From Diplosphaera chodatii (lineage: Eukaryota; Chlorophyta; Trebouxiophyceae; Prasiolales; Stichococcaceae), in contig JAALGY010000042.1 in the NCBI GenBank assembly GCA_032358165.1, positions 558,001 to 622,000 of the forward strand: a stretch of 64,000 nt of DNA. The letters are read 5' to 3'. Under the pieces are notes generated by a model that made no database searches, was not told where the DNA came from, and saw only the letters and a list, made by a program, of their open reading frames with translations. Position 1 is the first letter of the stretch. Each line of letters begins with the position of its first letter. Positions 49,121 through 62,700 of this stretch are shown in pieces. A program made the position numbers and the translations under genes.

Positions 49121-52100
49121 TCATCGCAGCTCATCCAGCGCTTCGCCCAGCGGCTGCAGGAACGCCGCACCGAAGCGCATGGAGCGCTCCGGCGACCAGC
49201 CCTGCAGCACCATCAGCACATTGAGCATGCACCTGAGATCTTCATGGGACATCCATGTCTATATGCAGTAGACTGTACTGCTTGAGTGAAGCCTGAGCAT
49301 ATCACAGTATCGAGGGCAGTTCACAGCGGCTGGCCATCGTTAATATGGTCCATTGACGAGGAATGCTTGCAGTCGCACCTGCTCAGGGTCTGGGCGGTCC
49401 TCTGTGTCCTTGAATGGCATCTCGAGCGTGAACGCGAGGCACCTGTACCGAAACAGCACCACTGTCACAGCATGTCAGCAGGAACGACGTTGCGATCCGA
49501 GGGATCATGCTACCCATGGCTGCCAACCAGCGGTGCCAGTGGCAGCGCCGCGCACTTGTACTTCTCGCCGACAGCATTGGACGCGATGCTGAGGTCCGCC
49601 TTGCCGGGCTCGTCAATGCCGTAGCCTCTGCCATTCTGCAGCAATGAGCAACGGACGTCAAATCTGTTCAGATACGGGCAACTTCATTCTGTACTAATTG
49701 ATGATAACGGCGACATCGCCTCGGCATACACTCGAATTCTTCACCTGGAAATCGGGGCTGGCACGCTTGTAGGCTGCAGAGAAGTTGTGCTGCAGCTTCT
49801 CGAGGCGCTGGTCCCAGGCAGGGATGCCCTCATTTCCCTGCAGCATGTGGAGGAACCATTGCTTTGCTGAGCTGCCTGTCAAACAAGAAAGTTTGCATGG
49901 CAATGAGGCCCGCAAGCCACGCTTTTGGTGCTGACCATCAGCAAACCTGCCATGCGTCCTTCACTGCTGGCCCCTAGCACCTTGCCCAGTATGCAGGATA
50001 CTAAGTGCTGCACAGCAGACTGGCCACCCACCGCTATGAAGTTGTAGGTCAGCTCCTCGTCGCCGTGCACGTCAGCAAAGAAGTCCACCCCGGTTTCCTC
50101 CATCTTCTTCAGGATGTGGTACACCTGCAGCACATCATGTTGCGATCACATTGCCAGGCGAGCTCGACAGAGTTCGCGGACATGATCCCAACGAAGACAG
50201 GTAGATGCGCATGTCATAGTGGTGTCGTCTCGGGATATGGCAGAGACCCCTGAGACGGCGGCGCCCACCTCTGGGCTGCGCTCCAGGGTGGGCTCCTGCC
50301 ACTCGCGGTTCAGGTTGGCGCCCACCGCATTGGTGCGCAGGTGGCCCCGCCACACGCCTGCAAAGAGATGCGGCTGAGGGTGCGCGTCTACGTGTGGTGT
50401 CATCAGCATCCATGGCGGCACCTTTTGTCGACATACCATGTCACGCCAAAGCAATAAAATGCGCAAGTGACCTCCTTCACGAAACGATCAGTCTGCCAGA
50501 CAGCGACTGTGCAGATGTGTATCCACTGGTTCTGATGTCAACGACAACCAAAAGCATCATTTTTTGCGGAGCCTGCTGTCTGGCAGTGGGCTACAGCCTG
50601 TCCTGATTTTGGCTCACCGTCAGGGTTTGTGCAGGGCACGATGTAGAACACCGCCTTTCGCAGCACCTCCTTCGACAGGCCATCATGCCGGTCCAGCAGC
50701 TTGTCCAGGAACCCCTGGAAAGATGATCGCAATCATCGTGGTGTCCCCCGTGACAAGGACTTGGCACACCATTGCCACGAAGCGTAGGCGCGCTCAAACG
50801 CTGCAGAGGTGGGCTACTGTCGGCTGCTTCCGGCACCTGCATGAACCACTCGGCCATGGACTCTCCCGGATGCTGCCGCGCGATGACCCAGATGGCGCGC
50901 TTGCCCTCGCCGGGTGTGCCTGCACACAGTTGAATATCACTTGCATCGTTGTGAGCAGGAGCCAAGGGCGTAGCTTATTGTGTACACGGACAAGAGCACG
51001 GGCCTGCTGCATGATGTCCCTCCAGCACGCATTGCGCCCACCCAAACACACCGCTGGGCAGAGCAGAGCACCAAACACTGATATGACACATGGGCTCCCC
51101 CGCACCAATCTGCAGCATGTCCAGGTCGTGGCCGTCCAGCGTCTCGCCCAGCAGCTGCATGCGCACCCGGTCGTCCAGCTGGCAGCGCGCCACCAGGTCC
51201 TGGTGCATCTCGAAGCTGTACGGCGCAAAGTACGCCACGTACACCGCGTCCTGCAGTGCAGGCGGCGCCTTCAATGTTTTCCGTCAGGGTCTTGAGAGCT
51301 CTACAGTGCTGAGCATTGCGATGATCTGGCACCCTGCGCAGGACACATAGGCTATGTCAGGGAGTTGCATGAAAGTAAGATTCTACCCTGATAGGCTGCA
51401 GAAAGGATTGGTATGCGCACATATTTGGGGGTGTGCTTGATGATGAGGTGGCCGGTCATCTCATCGTAGTCTGTGTCTGTGCGGGCCCAGTGCTTGCGGT
51501 CGTAGGACACCACCGCCTATGTGGACAACAGAACGAAGTCAAGACAATTCACTCTGTGTGATCGTCCGACCTGTGACAGCATGGCCTATATGCACCAAGT
51601 CACACCCCCACACTCCGAGGGCTGAATAAGACAGCGGCAACTGTGCATAGCTCTGCTGAGCTCGAGCACGAGGACCTGCTCGGCAGGCAGCGCTCACCCT
51701 GTACCCAGGCCACGCCTCTGGAAAGCTAGCAGTCCCTGTGATCGGCAAGTATAATGGTTGATCGACGAGCCTGCAACACAAGACCGCTGCATGCTGCTTC
51801 AGAATGGTGCAAGCCGCTGTGAACAGCAACATGCGTAGACACCACCTGCATTCTCGATGCGCATTGTCAGGGGCGTTTCTCGGACGCCGCTGATTCGGAA
51901 GTAGAACCACATGTAGTGGCTGATCTTTTCCCGCTCTGTGTAGGGGTCCTCATGTATCCTGCGCATTTGGTGCAATTTTCGCATTTGGTCTGCACAAGCG
52001 CTCCCATGGACTTTGCCAGGGTTCCTCACTGCGATCATGGCATGTGAAGCTGCACCTCAGCTTGATGGCCGAGGGGTTGGTGAGGTCCACCACCTGCATC

Positions 52101-52309
52101 ATGCAGGACATCAGATGAGACCGTGGGGCGCCCCCCGTCACTTTGCGCCATCGTCCGGTTCAGCAATGGGATGCACATGCATGCAGGAGGACCCTGACCG
52201 GCTGACCTCGATGTTGCCCGAGTCGAAGTGGCTGTTGACGAAGATGCCCAGCCCCGACTTGGCCGAGTCCCAGCTGCCTGTGGTGCCCGTCACGGCGCCA
52301 TCCGCCCAC
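49121..52309 (-). CDS. M14 zinc carboxypeptidase, cytosolic carboxypeptidase-like (5' incomplete)
   Basis: M14 peptidases of this group trim C-terminal residues; cytosolic members deglutamylate tubulin. Exons from the 5' side: 52309-52207, 52093-52056, 51958-51846, 51735-51698, 51516-51421, 51250-51106, 50919-50837, 50714-50618, 50357-50269, 50124-50032, 49837-49745, 49635-49556, 49442-49379, 49201-49121; phases agree across all fourteen, about 404 residues. The N-terminal beta domain ([40 protein letters not shown]) is typical. Zinc ligands are seen in [13 protein letters not shown] (H-x-x-E) and [10 protein letters not shown] (His), the substrate-binding Asn-Arg in GANLNREWQ, and the catalytic Glu in [12 protein letters not shown]. 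The domain looks complete and active. The tail [14 protein letters not shown] closes it. The first exon or exons, upstream of 52309, were not identified. Confidence 0.82.
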
Positions 52310-53380
52310 CTGCGGGCGTCATGCGCACACCGTCACACGACGGTGTGTGCTTGCATGCAACCTGGAGTGGGCCGCCGAGGCCCAGGTGCTCGAGCCCACC
52401 TGCCGACTGCTGCCTCACATCGCTGTGGCAAGGGCGGCTCAGCAACAGCTTGTGCGCAGCATGCCGCCATCACAACAGCTGCGAATGCCACCCTACACGC
52501 ACATGCAGCAGTAAAAACTGCATGTGCCATGCCCATTGTCGTCTGAATAGACTTGCTACTAGGTCATGAATCTGCGGAAACCTGGGCTCACTTTGTTTGT
52601 AGACTTGGGATCGATGTCTGCGCCGCACGCCGCGACCGATCCGAACCGATGCCGGAGCCCAGCGGCTTCGAGTGTGATCTGTGTAGCTTCCCCATTTCGC
52701 TGGTGCTGCTGCACGCCGCTCGCAGACGCAGATAGCGTCCTGCTGTGGCAGAGCTCGAGATGCACGGTGCTGCAACGTGCTTGTGGTAGAGCAGATGACG
52801 ACCACAGTGCAGTCCGGCACTGCGCATCTCAACGCTGTCAATGCTGAATCGCGATCCGCATTATGCTCTCGGCAGTATGTAGGTGGAAAGCATCAATGCC
52901 ATGAGATCTCAAGATGTTGGGAGCACGTCACTTTTGAGCTTGCGTCACACTTGTCCGGCATTATTCACTGCTTCAGTCAATCTTCGGGTGTCAGGCATGG
53001 CCAGCTACAGTGCGTTGCTGCATTCGCGGAGTTGTGGACAGAGCTGTGTCCTGCGCAGCTCAAGGCAATCACTTGCTGCAATCTGTCCAAAGCATCACCC
53101 TCAGCCTACACGGTCGTTCAGCCACAGCAGGATAGTCATGGTGTGTCTTCCTGAGCCTTACGCCTTCCCATAGACCTTTGAATACCGTCGGATCATGACG
53201 GCCATATGCGTGCCGCAACTTCACATCAACTGCCATCAAGCCTGTCTCACAATACAGCGCTTGCTGCCAGTCTGGGTCACCTACAAACACAGCCAAATAC
53301 GTTTCTGTCCCACTGGGGCTCAAAGGCTGACATGCTGCCCATGAGCACACGTGATACCTGTGTTGCTGCTGTTGGGCAGC
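52310..53380. other. Divergent interval, probably with the missing M14 5' exon
   Basis: About 1.07 kb between the M14 gene and the tandem GST-N gene, transcribed in opposite directions. It must contain at least one M14 exon ending in phase 2. I could not choose it. Confidence 0.35.
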
Positions 53381-55632
53381 ATGCGGCAGACCCCTGGTGG
53401 CCATGTGCAGGCAGCTCAGCCCGCCTCAGATCCGGAAGAATTCACAGCGGGTGTTGCCCGGCGCACTGCTCTCCTGCTGCTACTGTCGCTGCCCGTGGCT
53501 GCCGAGGCGCAGGCAAGCAAACGCCGAGCGTCTGCGAAGGCGTGATGCGCGGCGTATGGCCGGCCTGACGACTGACCTCGCTACCTGCTGCGATGCAGGC
53601 GCAGGCGCAGCAGGCGACGGCGCCGCCGCAGGGGTACACCCTGAAGCAGATGGCGGGCAAATCGCGCTACGAAGTCAAGCCAGAGGACCGCCTTGACGTG
53701 CGTACTGGCTGCTGGTTCTGCAGCCCGTTGCCTGTATGATTAGGCAGCTTGCAAAACAGAGCACGGAGCATCAGTCTGTGCATGACCCTGGACACGCCTG
53801 CTGACTGATGCCGCTGCAAACACACGCTATGCTGCAGTTTGCGACGTCGTCCATCCCCGCATTCACACGCCTGGGCACTGCAGCGTTTGTGGGCGATGGC
53901 GTGGAGAACTTCAAGCGGCCCACGAAGATGCTGGAGCTGTACGAGTTCCAAGGTCAGCCCTGAAGTGCAACATGTCAGAATGTATGCAGCAGGACGCGCC
54001 AAGTCGTCCGACCCATTGCCTCAACACTGTCAATGCCAATAGGCATTGCACTGACTAGAGCTCGAACATTGCTGCAGGGTGCCCATTCTGCCGGAAGGTC
54101 AGGGAGGCCATTACGCTGCTCGACCTGGACGTCATGATCTATCCCTGCCCCAAAGGTGCAGCGTCAGTCCGGCTGGCTCGGAGTAATTGATGATACAGAA
54201 CGACTAACTCGCATGAACACGTGTATCACAGTTGAGATCTTCTGTTGCCTCCACTGCAGGCGGCCCCACCTACCGGCCCAAGGCTGTGCAGATGAGCGGC
54301 AAGAGCCAGTTCCCATTCCTTGTTGACTCCAACACAGGTTGCTGTTGTTTGTTCATGTGTGCTTCATGTTGCTGACGGTCAGCTCTTGAATGCTGCGTGC
54401 TTCGCTGCGGGGTTCTCAGACTCCAGATTTGGTGCCGCACAGTACTATTGCTGTGCTGCAGGCAAGCAGCTGCTGGAGAGCGATGACATCATCAAGTACC
54501 TGTACGACACCTATGGCGATGGGAAGGTGCGGCCAGTTGCCTGCGGATGATTCCCCCTCAAAGGCGTGTTGCAGGTGCCAGGCAGTGCTCCAGCAGTCAA
54601 GGGGGCGCGAGCAGGCTTCATTCAATTGTGTACACGCTGGGGACAGCCGCCGCATCAATGTAGCTGCCAACGGCCACATCACCGCAGCACGCAGCAGCAT
54701 GTCGCATCGGATCCACACAAAAATGCACATGTGCGCCGGTCGCAGGTGCCGCTGTCGCTGTCGCTGGGGCCGCTGACGACGCTGAGCGCGGGGCTGGGGC
54801 AGGCGCCCCGCCTGGGCAAGGGCATCAACTACCGCCCCTCAAAAAAGCCCGAGAAGCCCATCGAGCTGTGGGTGAGACTGCTGAAGAATGACCATCTGTA
54901 ACTGCGCCGCCGCACTGCAGGCAAGCAACTTGCAACATGTCGATTGGTGGTAAGTTGTATGCGCTGCGGTTGGCTTGCTCACCAAGAAGTCGGGTCATGA
55001 TGTCTGCAGGCGTACGAGGCCAGCCCCTTCTGCCTGCAAACTCGGGAGGTGCTGACCGAGTTGGAGATTCCGCACATCTACAGGTGGGCGCGACCGCACG
55101 CGAGCTGCTTGATGGTCTGCTCTGAGCATCTGCCCCCTGTTGACATTGGATGGTCGCATGTCCGGTTGGCAGCAGCTTTCTGTGGTCTCACACGTGTCTG
55201 CTGTGCTCTGACCAGGTCGGTCGCGCGCAAGTCGCCCAAGCGCCCTGCCTTCGAGGCCAAGTGGGGTGTTTTCCAGGTGCGGCAGGGCATGCACACCGTC
55301 CCTGACACTCATGCCACATTCCTTCCTGCGGCTCACCTCACCACCCCCTCCTCTGCCCCCAGGTGCCGTACATCGAGGACCCCAACACGATGCAGGCGTG
55401 GTTCGAGACACCCGAGGTGCGAGCAAACTGCCACCTGCCGGCTACGATGCAGTACAGTATGCTGTACACGCTGCTGAACAGTTTGCTTTCAGCTTACGGC
55501 TCTGCAATATGCCACAGTGCATTTGCTGCTGCTCACCCGCACTCTGATATGCCCAGCAGCCCTCATGACGCTGTTTCTGGCAATTCATGTGCGCAGATCA
55601 ACAAGTATCTGGACAACACGTATGGCGCATGA
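53381..55632 (+). CDS. Tandem GST-N (glutaredoxin-fold) protein, probably organelle-targeted
   Basis: Eleven exons (53381-53512, 53599-53697, 53838-53952, 54078-54155, 54260-54337, 54462-54526, 54746-54871, 55010-55083, 55216-55276, 55363-55416, 55597-55632) give 306 codons (305 aa). Residues about 20-43 are hydrophobic after a twin arginine (VARRTALLLLLSLPVAAEAQ), as in a transit or lumenal signal. Two thioredoxin-fold GST-N domains follow: the first with GCPFCRKVREAITLLDL (CPFC near 117-120), GKSQFPFLVDSNT and ESDDIIKYLYDTYG; the second with YEASPFCLQTREVLTELEI (SPFC near 236-239), VPYIEDPNT and a final INKYLDNTYGA. This tandem arrangement matches a plant chloroplast thioredoxin-like family. 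The second domain has lost its first cysteine. Exon 1 must end at a GC donor (53513). A redox or glutathione role is inferred. Confidence 0.8.
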
Positions 55633-56163
55633 GGATGCAGCGCAGCACAAATGATTTGAACTGGGGTCGAAGTGGGAACGCAAGGGACGGTGCTATCAGC
55701 TCGAGGGTCACAGCACCCTTGCGCCAACGAATTCGTGGCGGGCTTTATAGCGCCATATGTGCTGCGCAATTGGATTTCAGACGGTTGATGAGCAGCCATT
55801 GAGCATCTGTCACATTGATTGGAGCATTGGATTGAAACGACCTGCTGATTGGCTGAAAGCCGAAAGGGCCCTGTCCATGTCGCACGTGTAGCCACTGGGA
55901 GTTGTGCTTGGACGAATGGCTCGATACCCGTGCGACGGCAACATAGTTGCATCTGGAGATATGTATGCGTTCGCAGGGTAGGCTAGTGCGCTGAGAGAGG
56001 TGGTGCATCTGCACCTGGTGCATGTCACAACCCAAACCAGCAGGTGCAGGTGCAGGTGCCATTCCAGGACCGCTGTAGCGTGCATGTTGGTTCATCATAG
56101 TTATTGAGTGGTCTCGGTATGTCCTGAGAGATCGCACACATCGCGCTGGCGCCAGCACGCGGC
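55633..56163. other. Intergenic region
   Basis: About 530 bases between the tandem GST-N stop and the fucosyltransferase-like start on the same strand. No further exon recognised. Confidence 0.4.
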
Positions 56164-58911
56164 ATGACGACCCCGACGAAACGCCGGCAGTGCAGCTGGC
56201 CGCTCGCAGCTGGGCTACTGGCCTTGGCGCTGGTGCTGACGATCCATACGACGCCGGAAAGCACGTTCATGACACTCGTCAGCCCATCGTTGGCCCCGGC
56301 AGCCAACAAGGTCGCAGGTGCGGGCACACCTGACTACATCACGGTCGCTGGTGCGAACATCGAGGCAGGACCACAGCCCACGACAACCAGCCAGAGCAAC
56401 GCGTGGCCAGTGTCAAGGTAGACAATATTGGCCATAACAGACTTTAGGTCAGTGCGCGGGGCAATATGCAGCTCTGCGGCATGCATGCCATGCTGTGAAT
56501 GCACATATGGAGCATCTTGCCCATCTGCTTACTCAGCAGCCAGATCAGCCACACGCAACAGAACAGATCATACAGAATCAGGGCAGATGCACAATGCAAT
56601 GCAGCCTGCTACACTGCGGGGACGGCAGCTGGCAACGGGAGTATGCGCAGCTGCACCGCGACATCCTGGCTGGCCGCTCCCAGCCGCGCTACCTCCTGGC
56701 GCTCGGCGAAAACGGTATGCAGTCCGATGCACCTGTGAGGTTTGACGAGGTAAGGCGCCTCCGAAGCCACACCATGTTGCAGTGATTTCAACATGCCAGC
56801 AGGTGTAGCGGGCGGGGCGCCACCGAGTGACATGTCAACAATGGTGAACTGCCACGTTTGCAGGGCTGGCAGACAGCCTGGTGGGCGCGGTCACGCTTTT
56901 CTGGGTGGCGGTGCTGCAGCGGCGCGCCTTCGCCATGTCCTTTGGCGACCTGGGCGCGTACGAATGGGCGTTTGATCAGCCTCACATCAACTGGACATGG
57001 TGCCTACCTGCAGCATGGACGCCCTCATGATTCGGATCAGCACCCTGCCTGGGCCTGTCGTAACGCTGCAGACGTCTAGAGAGTGAGATGCAGTGCGCAG
57101 CCATGGCTATGCTCAAGCATGCGCCTCGCTCACTGCATGGTTGGGGACCATCAAGCGGTGATGCCCTTGCCTTGTTGTAGGTCCGAGAGCTACATTCGTC
57201 CCGAGTTAACCTATGAGTTCCACTTGTCCGCTGCGGACCGGCATGCGAATGACTTGGAGCCGCGCACGGTCAGGAACGGGGTAAGCATCACCTGACCTAC
57301 GTACCATTCGAACAGTTGCTTTACAGGACTCAGCAGCATGCATCAGCAGCGAGACCTTGTTCATCAAATGCCACTACGTTGATGCCGGTGGTTCGGTGCC
57401 ACAATGCCTCTGCAGGACGTCAGAACTATTGGAAGCAACCACACGTCGCTGGTGGTGACGTCGCACAAGGGCTTCATCCGCAGCCTGCTGGACAACAAGC
57501 ACCACAAGGCGGAGCTCATCCGCATGGTGACCCCAACATTTGCTGTTGTTCAACACCCTGGTGTCCAATGTTGCGCACCAGGCAGTGACCACCAGTGCAC
57601 ACAGATGAGTGGTGTGTCCGCGGCATCACAGCAACCCATACAGCTCTGCAGGGCCTGCACCCGAGCAACATGTTTGCGTGCGGCGTCGACTTCCTGCTGC
57701 GCCTGAAGCCTGTGGCCCTGGCGCCGCACGCAGAGCAGTTCCAGGAGCTGGTGGACCCGGCCATCCTGAGGATTGGCCTCCACATCCGCGTCGGAGACCA
57801 GCAGCTGGTGCGTGCTTTCCGTTTGCAAAGCTTGCATGGCCCACCGTTCCGTCTGACTGCAACGTGTCGCATGGGCACTGCGGTAGACATGAACGCAGCG
57901 CCATGCACCCAGCAGCAAAGCTTTGCTTTGTCACCACTGCAGGTGGAGCGCCGTGGCACGGCTGCGCTGCGGCAATTCGAGGCGTGGTTTGACTGCGCTG
58001 CCCAGATCGAGGAGGCACGGCGCACCTCGGCAGCCCAGGCAGGCTTGTGGTGCAGGGTACAGGACGTTTGCGCACATCCGTTGCAAATGACTACCAGAGG
58101 CGCACCTGTATGAGACCTCATGCAGTGCCCGGTCACAATTCTGGCCCTGGAATCCTGTCTCTGCTGCGCAGGAGGTGCGGTGGTTCCTGGCAACAGACTC
58201 CCTGGCGCTGCGGCGGCAGGCGCGCGAGGCGTACGGCGACAAGCTCGTCACTGCTGTGGATGCGCCCGTGGCGCACACCCGCGCCGCGCACGCGCGCATG
58301 GACAGCAGGAAGCTGGCCGTGGCGCGGCGCAAGGCGCAGCGCCGGGGCCTGCGCCAGTACCAGGACCTGGATGACGATGACAGGTCGCTCAGCTGGATTG
58401 ACTGCACCTTGCTTACTTTTGATATGAGAGTAGCTCTCTGTGGCTTTAGGTCAGGATGTACATGCCCAGTGGACAACTTTTTGGCCGGCCGCAGCGGCCT
58501 CACAGTTGTGTGCGGCCCCGCAGGAAGCGAGCGTTCCAGGCGGCCGCCGCAGAGATGTGGCTGCTGTCGCTCACAGACTACCAGGTGCATGATCAGCAAT
58601 TTTATGACCGTGTGCCAACTGATTCCCTGCCTGCCAGCGCCGGCATACCATCAAGGATACTGCCTGCTAGATTGCTTAATGGCAAGTTTTAAGGAATGCT
58701 GTGCATCCTCTAGTTGATCACCACATGTCACTGTTTGATGGCAACACTGATGCAGGTGTTCACGGTGCACTCTGGCTACGGGCGCCTGGGTGCATTCATG
58801 AGCGGGCGGTACCACCAGGCGTACGGCATCGAGTACTGGAAGGACAGCGGCGCCACGCCGCCACAGCAGCGCTGCGGCCCCGGCGACTATGTGAAGCACC
58901 AAAACGTGTGA
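56164..58911 (+). CDS. Type II membrane fucosyltransferase-like glycosyltransferase (GT37-like)
   Basis: Ten exons (56164-56417, 56605-56714, 56864-56999, 57181-57280, 57416-57526, 57652-57807, 57943-58056, 58172-58383, 58524-58584, 58756-58911) give 470 codons (469 aa). A short basic head and one helix at about 12-28 (PLAAGLLALALVLTI) give Golgi type II topology, followed by a stem. The catalytic region follows the plant xyloglucan fucosyltransferase order: WQREYAQLHRDILAG, then ALGENGLADSLVGAVTLFW, LQRRAFAMSFGD, ILRIGLHIRVGDQQL (the I-R-x-G-D GDP-fucose motif), WFLATDSLALRRQAR, and AEMWLLSLTDYQV leading to HSGYGRLGAFMSGR. The usual GLGNR glycine-rich stretch reads GLADS. The donor is likely GDP-fucose; the acceptor is unknown, probably cell-wall or glycoprotein glycans. 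GT23/FUT8-like assignment is the main alternative. Confidence 0.75.
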
Positions 58912-59727
58912 TAAAAGGGGATCAACTTGGGTGTAGCCTAGTTAGCGCATAGTAAGATGGTTGCACGGTAGGCCAGGGTAGGGTGGTACAGACATAGTTA
59001 TGCTCATTACATCATGGTCGTCCTATACTGCTGGGTTCCTAGCAGGGATGTACAGCGCTGCCGACATGTGGCCGCCAAAGCAGTCCAACCCACACTCGAT
59101 ACCATGTGAATGTCATACAAGAGTTCACTGGCGTTATTGTCGAGCACCGAGATTTGCAAACTGTCGCTTAGCTAGGTTGCTGCTGCCCGCAAATAACTAT
59201 GCTGCAAAACTGCTGTAGCGGTGCATGTTCAGAGATGTTATATAGCAACCAAAGATTCTGATGTCGCCATCATGCCCTCCTAATATGCTCATTCTCGGCA
59301 TGCCCTAAGTCTGCTCCCACAACGTCTACGAAGCCACCGGTTGAGGGTCCAAAGTGCACATTTGCTGAAACCATTGCCTGCTTGTTGCCTCTGATGATTG
59401 TACATGTGAGTCAATTCCTCTGTGCCCATACCATATCGCAGGGCCGGGCAGATCGATTGTGAGCATTTGCTTGAAAGTCAGCTGCATGAGCTGGCCGCAG
59501 TCGCAGCCACCAAAGTCTCAGAGGATGCGCCCACACACGGCCGCCAGCCGTCCCGCCGGCCGTTGCCCCGCGAGACTGCCGCCCACGGCTCTCTGCCCGC
59601 ATGCCAGCCGGCACGCCCAGCCACATCATCCACCGCCCATTGCACCGCGAGCCCGCTCGTGCCCGCCGACAGCCGCACAGCCAGCCTGCAGCCGGCGCGT
59701 CTGACGGCTGCGCCGCCGCCGCGCCGC
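58912..59727. other. Convergent 3' intergenic region
   Basis: About 800 bases between two converging genes. Lower GC than the neighbouring exons. No exon, tRNA or repeat recognised. Confidence 0.4.
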
Positions 59728-62700
59728 TCACAGCTCGCCCAGCACGAACTGGCGCATGACCTCCGGCACCCCCGCGTCCAGCCCGGGCACGTCCAGCATG
59801 CCCGCATCAGCCGGGTCCGCCACCGTGTGCGCCGTCCCCGCAAACGCCAGCACCTGCGACCAGGCGTTGAGAGGGTGTAAGTTCAGGGTCGAATGCTCAG
59901 CAGCGCTCGGCTGCGTGCCGTCTGATGTGCCGCTCGGTGGGCGGCACAGTTCCCTTTCGAGTGTGCCAACCTGCGGCCGTGCGCCCACAGCCTCCGGCCC
60001 CTGACGGTCCACTGTGAAGGGAGCCAGCCAGCAATGTGCAAGTGCCCAGTGGAACATGAGCCTGCGAAGCAGTGGATGAGGCTTGTCGGCGCACCAGCAG
60101 GCGTGCGGGGATGCCCATCTTGTCGCGGTACTGCCGGAGCGCGGTCGGCGGGTGCATCTTGCCCGCCCACGTCTCGCTGTCGGTCAGCACCACGAAGCAG
60201 TCCACCTGTGTGCAGCAGTAGGGCACAATGTCCGGGGCAGCAACATTCGCAATGCTGCATGTATGCGGCGGCGGCCTCCCGCTGTGATAGCCAGCGGTCA
60301 AGACTGCAGAGCCCGACCCCTGGCTCTCAGACCCTTCAACCAGTGCGCATGCACGTGCTTGCCTGTCTGACAAGGAACCTACAGGTGGGGACAACAATGC
60401 GGTGGCAGATTGACAACGGACCTTGAGGCCCTTCTCCAGCGCATGCAGCATCGGCAGCGCGCAGTCGGTGCCGCCAAAGTGCCGGTCCGCCGTCTTGGCA
60501 AGCGCCTGCTGCAGGGTGTCCTCCGCCCGCAGGTCCAGCGGCTGCAGGGTGGAACAGAAAGAGATTGAGGGTTAGTGTCAAGCTGTGTGTTGGTGTACAC
60601 GAGCTTCTATGCTTTCTGCTGCAGGGTGTCCACCGCACGCAGGCCTAACGGCAAGTGCGGAGGATGCAAGGGTGGGTGGCACACACCAGACAGGTACCAG
60701 GTAGCATACTGTGTCCCAGCACCGGGGGCAACACGGCATCACATTGAGCACCGAACGACACAACACTCAGCTGCTCACCGAGAAGGAGGTGCTAAAGGCG
60801 CAGGATGTGACGCGGTCCTGCCCCTCGGTGCGCAGCAGCGCCATCGCCACCGCGGCCGCCGCATCCCGCGCCGTCAGCCCCGACATGCCCGCGCACCTGG
60901 GCGGCATGGAGCGCGGAACAGTGAGCAGGTTGATGACGCCACATCACTGCAAGTGGCACAACGTAGCGATGTGCATCCTCGACTGCATCATCGCAGCCTG
61001 GTTGAAGTAGTCAGGCAGCGTAATGAACGTTGAGCTGACCATGCACATGCACCACTGTGCAGCTGCAACCATCGATGCTATATGATTCGCAAGCTGCAGG
61101 CCAGCTCACTGGTTCCAGTCCATGGAGCCGCTGACGTCCACGCCCAGCAGGAAGCGCTTGCCGGTGGGCTGCACGTTGCGGAAGGCGTGGTAGAAGCCCG
61201 CATCCAGGGCGGCGGTGATCTCGGGGTGCGGGTCCCACTGCAGTCGACACAGTGCTGACATTGGCGTCCCGACATCCAGGCACTTGGTAGGTTCGACACT
61301 GCACCCACCGCATGAAACAGATGCCTGAGTGAGAGGCATGCATGAGATGCTGAGATCAGGGCAACTGTTGCCAGGCGGCAGCAGAGGGACTGACCGACAG
61401 GCTGCCCTTGTCGCCATGGCCGCTGTCATATACCCGCAGCGCGTTCAGCAGCACGATGGGGTGCGCCCGTGCCGCCTGCAATAGTGCGAAGACAGACACC
61501 TCAACAAAGGCACGCAGCTAGGCTGCCGTGGTGGACACGAGGGCTGCTGGGATGCCGGTGGGACTCCTGTCACAATGCACACCTTCATGGCCTCGGGGTC
61601 CGAGAAGCGCCGGGTGACGGCCGCCAGGTGCTCCGCCGCCCGGCCGCACCGCGCCCCGTCAAAGGCGCCTGCAATTCCCACATGAGTCGTGTCAGGCCTC
61701 CAGCACCGTCGGTGAACTTTCAACGGCAAGCTTGGCTACATCAGGACACTGCTGCTGGCCGCAGTAAGCAAGGCAGGATCTGCCTGTGCCCACCGATGCG
61801 GAGTGCTTGACAAGACCAACTAGCAAGGTGCTGCGACATGCAGCAGTCATCAGCAGGGGGTGGCCCGCTCACCCAGGGACGTCAGGCGGCCCAGGTTGCG
61901 GGTCAGTGCGGCGAAGGGCATGCCCACGTCCAGCAGCGCGCCCCACACGTCCCGGCTCCTCAGCAGGCGCGTGTCGCCGATGTGCTCCCTGCAGCGGTGT
62001 GGGCAGGCATCACCATGCAATGGTGGCATGTGCTACGGGCAATCTAAAGGTTGTCATGAGTGTTCTGATGTGCGCGGTGTGGACCAGCGTCCGTGCAGCA
62101 GAGGCAGATCAAGTGCATCTTCAGGCAGCAGCTGCCTTGCCTGCAGCGGCACAGTGCAGCGGTCATGCAGAAAAGCTGCCGATCCTCGGAGGCGCGGCCG
62201 CACCTGCTGAAGCGGTGGCGGCGGATCAGGGAGCAGACGTCCTCAGGCGTCACCGGCTCCACCGGCTGCTTGACCCTCGCCACCTGCAGTCAAGACACTT
62301 CCACTCGTTGTGACCCGGAATCAGTGTATGTGACACACAGAACCTGCGCCACTGTTCGCCTGTGCACCATGGCGCTACACGCACATGGTGCAGGTCGCTC
62401 CTTGGAGCAAGGGCGACAGAACGTCGCGGAGGAATCGCAGCACACACGTTGCGAAAACGCCAACAGTGCCATGTTTCAGGGAGGCCCGACCTTTCGCCGC
62501 TTGCTGGACGGCTGCGGGCCGGTCGGCTGTGCTGCCGCCGGCTCCTCGGCAGGGTTCCCGCTGTTGCCCAATGGGCTGGCCGGCGCTGGCGCCGCTGCTT
62601 GCGCTGGTGCCGCCGCCTGGCTGTTTGTCGGCTCCTCAGGTCCTGGAGGGGCTGCATCTGCGGATGCTGAAGGGGTGGCCGTTGCTGGTGCCCCCGCCTC

